Shown here: piece by piece, positions 1-5,803 of the stretch
How positions within the stretch are numbered: position 1 is the stretch's first letter
How the letters are laid out: each line of letters starts with the position of its first letter
Origin: Chlorobiota bacterium
GTDB lineage: Bacteria > Bacteroidota > Ignavibacteria > SZUA-365 > JAADGX01
NCBI GenBank assembly: GCA_013152135.1
Contig: JAADGX010000149.1
Span: forward strand, 1 to 6,477
Reading direction: 5' to 3'
DNA: 6,477 bases
The notes under the pieces: model-generated
What the model saw: the letters and a program-made list of their open reading frames with translations, nothing else
Told to the model about the DNA's origin: nothing
The model's database searches: none
Program-made: the position numbers and the translations under genes

Positions 1-641
1 GCTTTAACGAGAGTGAGAATGTCATCTACCGGCGCACGGTTTTCCGCAAACACCGGTTTTCCTTCCCACTCCCCGGCCAGCAACGCCCTGGCCACCGTGA
101 GAAACACGTCCACGTCCCGCACCGGCGCAGCCATTTCCCGCTGCGGATATTTTGCCTTCAAGCCGCGCACACCGGTATGCATCAAGTCGAGCGCCCGTGA
201 TAAAGCGGGCAACAGGATATCCAGCTCGGTTGATTTAAGGATGTTGTCGTACGAACGATGGAGCGCGTGAAGGACGGCGTCCGTGCTCAGGAACAACGGG
301 AGGTCTTCGTGCCACACCTTCGCGAAAGCCTTGATGAAACTCTGTTCCGACAAACGTTCGGATACCATGAACCCGTTTGTTTGCAGCAGGGCCCGTTCAT
401 CAACCGTCAGGCCCAGTTTTATCACGGTGGAATCGAGGTACGCGACGGGACCCTGGATCCCGGCCGCGGCCCGAAACAAGGGCGCCTGGTGCTCGGACAT
501 CAACCCCTCGGCATCAAGGCCCGCGTGCGATTCCAGGTAGGTACGATAGGCGTCGAGATCAAAGGAAGGATCCTGGGCAAAAGCCGGGAAGACGATCAAC
601 AGGCAGAAAATAAAGACAAACGTCGTAGTAATTCTTTTCAT
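1..641 (-). CDS. Exported DUF3160-family protein, N-terminal part (gene runs off the left edge)
   Basis: Reading the minus strand from the ATG at 641 gives 213 complete codons with no stop; the gene continues beyond base 1. Residues 1-22 form a signal peptide: basic M-K-R start, hydrophobic core, and A-F-A before Q23, a signal peptidase I site. The mature part is mostly helical. Around residues 115-139 it carries P-L-F-L-S-T-D-A-V-L-H-A-L-H-R-S-Y-D followed by E139, which matches the conserved core of DUF3160 proteins as I know them (a T-D-x-x-L-H-x-x-H-like motif). From memory, family members are several hundred residues longer, so only the front is present. The start is supported by a purine-rich RBS (GAGGGAG) two bases upstream and a promoter at 690-718. 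No biochemical function is established for the family; location is probably periplasm, outer membrane or outside the cell. It is transcribed divergently from the large repeat protein. The family call is by motif recognition, not a profile search. Confidence 0.82.
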   Translation of the reverse strand, partial: MKRITTTFVFIFCLLIVFPAFAQDPSFDLDAYRTYLESHAGLDAEGLMSEHQAPLFRAAAGIQGPVAYLDSTVIKLGLTVDERALLQTNGFMVSERLSEQSFIKAFAKVWHEDLPLFLSTDAVLHALHRSYDNILKSTELDILLPALSRALDLMHTGVRGLKAKYPQREMAAPVRDVDVFLTVARALLAGEWEGKPVFAENRAPVDDILTLVK

Positions 642-643
642 GA

Positions 644-650
644 CTCCCTC
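644..650 (-). promoter_or_regulatory. Ribosome binding site of the DUF3160 gene
   Basis: The minus strand reads GAGGGAG, ending two bases before the ATG at 641. The spacing is shorter than usual for a Shine-Dalgarno site, but it is the only purine-rich stretch near this start. The signal peptide begins immediately at this ATG, which supports the start choice. Confidence 0.5.
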
Positions 651-689
651 AGTCTTGACGTTTGGAATGCTGTACTTGAGAGCTTTTTC

Positions 690-718
690 AATATACAATC
701 CCTCGTCGGAGAATTCAA
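690..718 (-). promoter_or_regulatory. Promoter driving the DUF3160 gene
   Basis: On the minus strand a -35-like TTGAAT (713-718) and a -10-like TATATT (690-695) are separated by exactly 17 bases. This gives a predicted transcription start near 683 and a leader of about 40 bases before the ATG at 641. The downstream box also reads TATATTG, one base short of the TAnnTTTG -7 element described for Bacteroidetes promoters. Placement and spacing are good, but this is a sequence-only prediction. Confidence 0.5.
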
Positions 719-885
719 GTGATCGCCAACGAAGCTGTCACACTGCGGCCACCAGGTGTCTCCGCGCTTTTCGCTTCCCTCCGACCGGAATCATCATGGG
801 GACCGAAAAAGGGATGAAATCCTCATGACTGCTACAAGCAATAGTCTCTGCGCGTTATTTTTCACTTAACACAAGTAAACCATTA

Positions 886-905
886 TATGGGCCATACAGC
901 CCGTA
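886..905 (+). repeat. Small inverted repeat / possible hairpin
   Basis: TATGGGC (886-892) can pair with GCCCGTA (899-905) around the six-base loop CATACA, giving seven pairs including one G-U in RNA. Overlapping it, TATGG and CCATA (886-896) form a near-perfect palindrome around a single G. It lies about 70 bases upstream of the predicted -35 box of the large gene, so it could be an operator rather than an RNA structure. No T-run follows it, so it is not an intrinsic terminator. It may simply be chance. Confidence 0.25.
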
Positions 906-947
906 ATCAGCGATTCCAAGAATATATCGGATTATTTTCGTCTCGCA

Positions 948-965
948 TTTTTTTATAATTTTTTT
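948..965 (+). promoter_or_regulatory. T/A tract upstream of the large gene's promoter (UP-element-like)
   Basis: An uninterrupted stretch of only T and A (seven T, ATAA, seven T) ends about 12 bases before the predicted -35 box at 977. Relative to a start near 1013 it falls roughly at -48 to -65, where A/T tracts can contact the RNA polymerase alpha subunit or bend DNA. No hairpin with a usable stem precedes it, so a terminator reading is not supported. Confidence 0.3.
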
Positions 966-976
966 CGCTCTACGTA

Positions 977-1006
977 TTGACACTGGCTCTGGAATTCCCG
1001 TAATTT
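977..1006 (+). promoter_or_regulatory. Probable promoter of the large repeat-protein gene
   Basis: A perfect TTGACA (977-982) is followed after 18 bases by TAATTT (1001-1006). The predicted transcription start is near 1013, leaving a leader of about 50 bases before the ATG at 1063. The downstream box extends to TAATTTG, again resembling the Bacteroidetes TAnnTTTG element with one base missing. It is the best promoter-like pair in the AT-rich zone and would drive both the large gene and the barrel gene 16 bases after it. Confidence 0.45.
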
Positions 1007-1050
1007 GTTGTAAAATATTGGCAAACAAGAACTCCGTTAAAGTAACTTTT

Positions 1051-1055
1051 AAGGA
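1051..1055 (+). promoter_or_regulatory. Ribosome binding site of the large gene
   Basis: AAGGA sits seven bases before the ATG at 1063, a standard Shine-Dalgarno sequence and spacing. It fixes the start so that translation begins directly with the signal peptide. Confidence 0.75.
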
Positions 1056-1062
1056 CTGAGGT

Positions 1063-4000
1063 ATGAATCCCTTGAAATTCGATTTGAGATGGCTCACACG
1101 GGCCCCCGTGGCGGTTCTCATTGGACTGCTGTTCCTCGGCTCGATGAGCTCCGCTCAGGACATTCGTTTGCGAATGACCGTCCTCGATAACATCGGGAAT
1201 TCGCAGGATCTTCGAGTCGGCATCAACGCCACGGCCACAGATGGTATCGATCCATGGCTTTCTGAGGCAATGATCCCGCCCCCGGCGCCTCTTACGTTCG
1301 ATGCAAGGCTGATCGACACCGACATTCGCACGCCGTCTATCCTCGGAACCGGGGTCTTCATGGACTTCAGGGGGATTTACACGCCACAGCCAATAACCCA
1401 GCGGTACGAGATTCTCTTGCAGAAATCCGCCGCCGCATCGACGATGTGGATCCAGTGGCCCAACCCCCTCCCTGTCGGTATTAATTCGGCTGTCCTGGTC
1501 AGCTACCCCGACACAACGGCTGTTTACGTGGACATGAGCGCACAAGGCATGTTCCAGGTGCCGTCGGGAATGACCAAGTTTCTCGTCACGCTCACCTTCG
1601 GCGGCATCACGCCCGTCACGCGCTACAAACTGAATCTCGACGTCGATCCGTTCGGCGCGGGTACGATCATCGCCATTCCCAACCAACCGGATTATGCGCC
1701 GGGAACAACGGTCACGCTGCTCGCATCAGTCGTGGATACATGCTACACGTTCCGCCGGTGGACGGGGGACGCCGCAGGGATCATACCGATCACCGTGGTC
1801 ACCATGGACGCGGACAAATCCATCACCGCCGAATTCGAGAAAAGGACATTCACACTCACCACCTCGGTCATTGATACATTCTTCGTCGATACAACAACCA
1901 CCGCTCCCCAGATGCTGAAGGTCTTCGCAGCGGGCGTAGCCTGCCACGATTGGACGATTTCCTCCGACGTCCCCTGGCTGGCGTTTTCCAAGACCTCCGG
2001 CACGGGCGACGATTCATTGTACGTCTCGATCGTCGACGCGGAAGTGCCCTGCGTCGGTTCGCACGCGGGAAATATCATTATATCCTCGCAGTCCTCCAGT
2101 GTGAACCCGGTCGAAGTCCCGGTCGTGCTGGTCGTAGGACAATCCCAGTTGGCCGTGAACGTTATCGGGCAACCGGAGATTCTAGGTTGCCAGGACAAGG
2201 CGCGGAATTTCACCATGGTGCAAATCGTGAACAGCGGCCCGACACCCGTGCACTTTTCCACCGCCCCCGATCTCGGGACCTCGTTCAAACTGGCCACCCC
2301 CTCCATGTTCCCCTTGACCGTTGCTGCCTGGGACAGCGCAACCATGCTGCTGGAGTTCGCGCCTCCTCCATCCGAACGCGGCCTGATAACCAAGAACGTC
2401 ATCCTCACGGGAGACAGTTGCGGCCGCCAGGTGATATTCACTCTTCGCGGCACGCGCGTCGCCCCTCTCGTGACCGTCAACAACACGGTGTTTGATTTCG
2501 GCACAGCGTACGACTGCTCGGCTTCTCCACCGACGCAGGTACTGGAATTGACCAACAACACCAACGTCGATGCCACGCTGTCGTTCCAGGTCCCGAACGG
2601 CTTCTCCCTCGTTACGACGCCTACGTCACTTCCCGCGAACAGCACGTTGTCCGTCACGATGCGGATGGAAGTCAACGGGGCCGACTCGGTTGTCTCCATG
2701 TTGGGCGTGACCGCTGATTTCGGCGAATGCTCCTCGGACGTGAGTGTCGAACTGAGAGGAAAGCGTCGTCATCCGGCGTTCACGGTAGAGATCCTCGGCA
2801 GCGGTCCTTTGCCACCCTACGTGTTCGACACGACGTGCGTGGGTCAATACTCCGCGCCCAAGGTGTTCTCCGTCAAGAATACGGGGACCGCGATACTGAG
2901 CATGGCGGTTAGCACCACCGCGCCGTTCGAGGTTGAATCCTTCCAGTCGTCATTTTCTCTCCTTCCCGGAGAATCACGAAAAGTGTACGTGCGGTTCCAC
3001 CCCGTCACGGGAGGCACGTTCTCCGCCGGGATTCAGTTCAACTCGGCCCAGTGCAACCTCACGGAAAGCACGACACTGACGGGCTCGACCTTCAACCAAT
3101 TGCTGCTGAACTCGGACGTGGAACCGGCCAGTCTCTTGTTAGCTAATTGCGAAGAAAGTGGACGAATAAAGGTCTCCATAACAAACAACGGCTCCGAGCA
3201 GGTCATCTTCGACAAGCTCCCCAACCTGCCGACCGGCTTTTTCTGGGACCCGTCCCTGACCACGCCGGTCATCATCGAACCCGATCCCAACAAACCGTTT
3301 GTCGCCTACATTACCTTCCGCCCCCCCGTCGGCACGGGAGGCAAGTTCGGCGGCAGTGTAAGCTGGTTCGGAATTCCGTGTGGAGCCAGCGCGTATTTCA
3401 CTCTTGAAGCAGAGCGTCGGTTGCCGCTGGTCACTGTCACTCCGGCGAACCTTGATTTCGGGCAACTTGTGGATTGTGGTACACCCATCACCGCACCCAC
3501 AAAATCCGTCTCCATCATCAACCAAAGCAACCTTCCTATCACAATAGTGGCCACGGCGCCGACCGCTCTCTATGAATTGAACATCGGTGGATTCCCCATG
3601 CCTCCCACCGGCCTCACGCTGGCCGCGGGCGCGACCGGAACAATCGACGTCAAGGCTTTCAAAGGCAGCGGCGGCGCGTTCAACGATCAACTCGTCATCG
3701 AAATCGTCGCCGGGAACAACGGCGCCTGCCGCCAAACCTTCGCGGTCAACCTGGTCGGCGAGCGATACAAACCGTCGTTCTCCATCGTCGAAAAGAAGAA
3801 CGTCCGCGACTTCGGTACGCAGTGCCTTGGAACCACGACCCGGCGGACGTTCTACATCAAGAATACGGGCGATATGCCGCTGACCATCAGTTGTCCCGGC
3901 TTCCCGCCCGCAAACGATTTCACGCTCTTGCAGACGCCGCTGTCCGTACAACTCGACACCGCCGCGGAGGTGCCGTTCGAAGTGCGCTACGCGCCGAAAC

Positions 4001-5787
4001 TCGTCGGTACCAACATGCAGACCCTGACCTTTACCGACAACGTGTGCAAGGCAAGTGTTTCCATGACTTTCACCGGCCAGGGAGTACTCGACAATTTCGA
4101 AATCGCTTCGATCTCCCCGTCCGAACCGCTGGAGCTCTGGACCTGCGAGCTGCCTTCCACCGCTCTCGTCACCGTCAAGGTGAACAATATCGGCTCCAGC
4201 ACAATCCTGGACCTCGGGTCAAAACTGCCCGATGGTTTCATTCTCGATCCACCCTCACAGCTCCCGCGCACCATGGCCTCGGGCGAAAGTATCGAATTGA
4301 CCTTCCGATTCGTGGGGACTGCTCCGGGAACTTACGAAGGGCCCGTTATCCTGGCCAGCAAGTCCTGCAATGTCACACGGACCATCTCCCTGAAAGCGAG
4401 GATCCTCAAAGACCGGAGCGTTGTCAAGCCGACTGAAATCTTATACCCGCCCATCGCTCTTTGCTCGAACGGTTCGGTACGCCAGTACGACCAGTTCAAG
4501 CTCGTCAAGGACGTCGTGGTCACGAACACGGGCGACGTTCCGCTTACGTACAGCGTCAGCTTCAATCCGCCCACCAACTTCTTCGAAATCGTGGCTCCGG
4601 TGAAAGCTTTCACTCTTGCGCCGGGCCAGGCGCAACCGGTGCGCATCGCGCTCCAGGCGCCCATTCCGCCCAACGTCAACGTGATCGAAACCGTACTGGA
4701 AATTCTCATCGACCGGTCGCCGCGGTGCCTGCCGCAACGCCTGTCCATTCCCGTGCGCGTCACCTTCACGAGATCGGCGTTTGAAATATCGACCACGGAA
4801 CTGAACTTCAAAGGTTCCTGCCTGGGCGAGAAAACGGAAGAGAACGTAACGATCACCAACAAGGGCAGCGTGCCACTGACGCTTCAACCGTTCATGGGTG
4901 GTTCGCCTGCTTTCAGCCTGAAGGGACCTGCCACGACCATGCAACTGGCGCCCGGTGAGGCGAAAACTGTTACCATCGTTTACACGCCCCGCGACTTCGG
5001 CGACGTCCAGGGCTACCTGACGATCAAGGATCTCGAGTGCGTCGATTCTATGACCGTGGCGCTCAACGGTACCGTCACAAAGACCGAAGTCATGCTGAGC
5101 TGTTACGATCCCGCCCAGGCGGGTAATCCGCCGACGGCCCGTCCGGGCGACAAGCTGGAAGTGCCCATTACCGTCGAGACACCTTCGCCCTGCCTGTTCA
5201 CCGGTGGAATCAAGATCGCGGTGGAGGTGCGCTTCGACGTCCTGGCACTGAAACCGGTATCCGTCGTGTCCGCCCAGGGATCGGTGGTCATGCGCCAGCA
5301 GGGGCTGGGACAAATCGAGCTCGAGTTCACGGTGGACAAGTTCAAGTCCGGTCTGCTCGGCAAGCTGAACTTCGAGGTGCTCCTGGGTATGGAAAATACA
5401 GTGCGATACAGCATTTCCAACCCCGTAGCAACGCCCGATGTGGTTTCGGTGCTCCTGTCGCAAAATTGCGAAGCGGAAATCAACCTGGGACCGCGTTGGG
5501 GGGTGACGACCCGCGCCGACCTGGGCATCACGAATCTTCAGCCCAACAGCCCGAATCCCTTCAGCGCGATAACCAACATAGATTTCACTCTCGATCGCGA
5601 CGCTGATGTCCAACTGATCGTCTATAACCAGCTCGGTATCGAGGTAGCGCGCCTGGTTGATACACACCTGAAGAAAGGTTTGCATTCGGTGGTGTTCAAC
5701 GGAAGCACTTTGCCGAGCGGCATCTACATCGCCACACTGAAAACGCCGACGTACCGGCAGTCACGTAAACTGATCCTTGCCCGTTAA
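1063..5787 (+). CDS. Giant T9SS-secreted protein with InlB-like, BACON, nine ASH/choice-of-anchor-D repeats and a cohesin-like domain
   Basis: A 1574-residue extracellular protein. Residues 1-31 are a signal peptide (basic stretch, hydrophobic 14-26, S-S-A before Q32). Residues 33-187 form an N-terminal beta-rich module with A-T-D-G-I-D-P-W (58-65), a proline run (70-76) and F-D-A-R (79-82). Residues 190-259 resemble the divergent InlB B-repeat domain (Y-A-P-G-T-T-V-T-L, R-W-T-G-D, then D-K-S-I-T-A-E-F). Residues 264-358 match BACON (W-T-I-S-S-D-V-P-W-L, T-S-G-T-G). Residues 361-1342 are nine Ig-fold repeats of the ASH / choice-of-anchor-D type. Residues 1343-1475 look cohesin-like, and 1490-1574 are a type A T9SS sorting domain. 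By family knowledge, the signal peptide directs Sec export and the C-terminal domain directs T9SS crossing of the outer membrane, then release or anchoring. No catalytic motif is visible, so a structural, adhesive or binding role is the reasonable inference. The RBS is AAGGA. A barrel gene follows after 16 bases. The frame is intact, with no frameshift. Confidence 0.93.
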   Translation: MNPLKFDLRWLTRAPVAVLIGLLFLGSMSSAQDIRLRMTVLDNIGNSQDLRVGINATATDGIDPWLSEAMIPPPAPLTFDARLIDTDIRTPSILGTGVFMDFRGIYTPQPITQRYEILLQKSAAASTMWIQWPNPLPVGINSAVLVSYPDTTAVYVDMSAQGMFQVPSGMTKFLVTLTFGGITPVTRYKLNLDVDPFGAGTIIAIPNQPDYAPGTTVTLLASVVDTCYTFRRWTGDAAGIIPITVVTMDADKSITAEFEKRTFTLTTSVIDTFFVDTTTTAPQMLKVFAAGVACHDWTISSDVPWLAFSKTSGTGDDSLYVSIVDAEVPCVGSHAGNIIISSQSSSVNPVEVPVVLVVGQSQLAVNVIGQPEILGCQDKARNFTMVQIVNSGPTPVHFSTAPDLGTSFKLATPSMFPLTVAAWDSATMLLEFAPPPSERGLITKNVILTGDSCGRQVIFTLRGTRVAPLVTVNNTVFDFGTAYDCSASPPTQVLELTNNTNVDATLSFQVPNGFSLVTTPTSLPANSTLSVTMRMEVNGADSVVSMLGVTADFGECSSDVSVELRGKRRHPAFTVEILGSGPLPPYVFDTTCVGQYSAPKVFSVKNTGTAILSMAVSTTAPFEVESFQSSFSLLPGESRKVYVRFHPVTGGTFSAGIQFNSAQCNLTESTTLTGSTFNQLLLNSDVEPASLLLANCEESGRIKVSITNNGSEQVIFDKLPNLPTGFFWDPSLTTPVIIEPDPNKPFVAYITFRPPVGTGGKFGGSVSWFGIPCGASAYFTLEAERRLPLVTVTPANLDFGQLVDCGTPITAPTKSVSIINQSNLPITIVATAPTALYELNIGGFPMPPTGLTLAAGATGTIDVKAFKGSGGAFNDQLVIEIVAGNNGACRQTFAVNLVGERYKPSFSIVEKKNVRDFGTQCLGTTTRRTFYIKNTGDMPLTISCPGFPPANDFTLLQTPLSVQLDTAAEVPFEVRYAPKLVGTNMQTLTFTDNVCKASVSMTFTGQGVLDNFEIASISPSEPLELWTCELPSTALVTVKVNNIGSSTILDLGSKLPDGFILDPPSQLPRTMASGESIELTFRFVGTAPGTYEGPVILASKSCNVTRTISLKARILKDRSVVKPTEILYPPIALCSNGSVRQYDQFKLVKDVVVTNTGDVPLTYSVSFNPPTNFFEIVAPVKAFTLAPGQAQPVRIALQAPIPPNVNVIETVLEILIDRSPRCLPQRLSIPVRVTFTRSAFEISTTELNFKGSCLGEKTEENVTITNKGSVPLTLQPFMGGSPAFSLKGPATTMQLAPGEAKTVTIVYTPRDFGDVQGYLTIKDLECVDSMTVALNGTVTKTEVMLSCYDPAQAGNPPTARPGDKLEVPITVETPSPCLFTGGIKIAVEVRFDVLALKPVSVVSAQGSVVMRQQGLGQIELEFTVDKFKSGLLGKLNFEVLLGMENTVRYSISNPVATPDVVSVLLSQNCEAEINLGPRWGVTTRADLGITNLQPNSPNPFSAITNIDFTLDRDADVQLIVYNQLGIEVARLVDTHLKKGLHSVVFNGSTLPSGIYIATLKTPTYRQSRKLILAR
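2143..5088 (+). repeat. Protein-level tandem array of nine ASH/choice-of-anchor-D-like repeats
   Basis: Approximate repeat starts at residues 361, 473, 576, 687, 793, 909, 1015, 1122 and 1243 (100-121 residues each). A strand-turn motif recurs once per unit: IVNSGPTPV, LTNNTNVDA, VKNTGTAIL, ITNNGSEQV, IINQSNLPI, IKNTGDMPL, VNNIGSSTI, VTNTGDVPL, ITNKGSVPL. Later in many units comes F-x-P plus a glycine-rich turn (EFAPPPSERG, RFHPVTGG, TFRPPVGTGG, RYAPKLVG, VYTPRDFG). Each unit carries one early and one late cysteine. I saw no obvious DNA-level identity between units, so the array is old and diverged rather than a recent expansion. It most likely forms a rod of beta-sandwich domains that holds the terminal modules away from the cell. 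Confidence 0.85.
5089..5487 (+). other. Cohesin-like beta-sandwich domain (residues about 1343-1475 of the giant protein)
   Basis: After the last ASH repeat the pattern changes. A-R-P-G-D-K-L-E-V-P-I-T-V (about 1376-1391) resembles the first strands of cohesin-type domains, where a G-D-x-x-x-V-P-V motif is typical. It is followed by I-A-V-E-V-R-F-D-V-L-A-L-K-P, reminiscent of the strand containing the 'F-x-x-x-y-d-p-x-x-L' pattern. A strand pair I-E-L-E-F-T-V and G-K-L-N-F-E-V then completes the usual order. Cysteines 1347, 1397 and 1469 lie in this region. The assignment is by pattern only. An unnamed carbohydrate-binding-like fold is the alternative. Confidence 0.4.
5530..5784 (+). other. 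Type A T9SS C-terminal sorting domain (residues about 1490-1574)
   Basis: The tail has the full signature of a type A Por secretion-system sorting domain: N-S-P-N-P-F (1495-1500), then I-T-N-I-D-F-T-L, then V-Q-L-I-V-Y-N-Q-L-G-I-E-V-A-R-L-V. Next come the conserved G-L-H-S-V-V-F-N-G and L-P-S-G-I-Y-I-A-T-L, and a basic end R-K-L-I-L-A-R at the C-terminus. In known systems this domain is recognised by the translocon and removed by the PorU sortase on the outside, leaving the cargo attached to lipopolysaccharide or free. Its presence implies that the host encodes a T9SS. Confidence 0.93.
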
Positions 5788-5790
5788 CCT

Positions 5791-5794
5791 GGAG
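5791..5794 (+). promoter_or_regulatory. Ribosome binding site of the barrel gene
   Basis: GGAG lies nine bases before the ATG at 5804, within the 16-base gap after the preceding stop codon. No promoter fits in the gap, so the two genes are probably translated from one message. Confidence 0.65.
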
Positions 5795-5803
5795 AATTCA
5801 ACT

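Larger units (their letters stand above)
642..1062. other. Divergent intergenic region of 421 bases
   Basis: This region separates the two divergent starts at 641 (minus) and 1063 (plus). The left part (about 720-840) has near-coding base composition but no frame with an RBS, signal peptide or recognisable protein. The right part (about 840-1062) is clearly AT-rich and contains the T/A tract, the hairpin and the plus-strand promoter listed separately. I see no tRNA, no convincing riboswitch and no intrinsic terminator in it. None is expected, since both flanking genes read outward. Confidence 0.7.

Noticed and set aside
258..722. Plus-strand open frame of 154 codons at the left edge
   Set aside because: The minus strand here encodes a signal peptide and DUF3160 motif with RBS and promoter. 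The plus-strand frame has none of these.
745..774. GCGG...CCGC inverted repeat followed by GCTTTT as a terminator
   Set aside because: The outer stem is only four pairs with an interrupted inner stem and four T's, and no plus-strand gene lies upstream to terminate.
948..965. T-run as an intrinsic terminator
   Set aside because: No stable stem precedes it on either strand, and no gene ends into this region from the left. Its position fits a promoter-proximal A/T tract better.
1039..1049. AAAG/CTTT hairpin just before the Shine-Dalgarno site of the large gene
   Set aside because: Four mostly A-U pairs with a three-base loop are too weak to regard as a translational switch.
642..1062. Search for CRISPR units, tRNA, riboswitch or insertion-sequence ends in the intergenic region
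   Set aside because: No direct repeats with spacers, cloverleaf, known aptamer core or terminal inverted repeats were visible.
970..1686. A 238-codon open frame on the minus strand reaching into the intergenic promoter zone
   Set aside because: It overlaps the start, signal peptide and N-terminal module of the large gene. The R/D/H-rich translation then runs into an AT-rich tail of different composition, which argues against a real protein.
1743..2699. A 318-codon open frame on the minus strand
   Set aside because: It is antisense to the InlB-like, BACON and first ASH repeats. Its translation shows no recognisable domain and no supporting start signals.
3139..3951. A 270-codon open frame on the minus strand
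   Set aside because: It is antisense to repeats four to six. Its low-complexity charged composition is typical of shadow frames, and there is no independent evidence of coding.
4441..5685. A 414-codon open frame on the minus strand inside the large gene
   Set aside because: It lies wholly antisense to a frame with signal peptide, repeats and T9SS tail. Its translation is rich in R, H, D and G with no domain, signal peptide or RBS, as expected from a GC-rich reverse frame.
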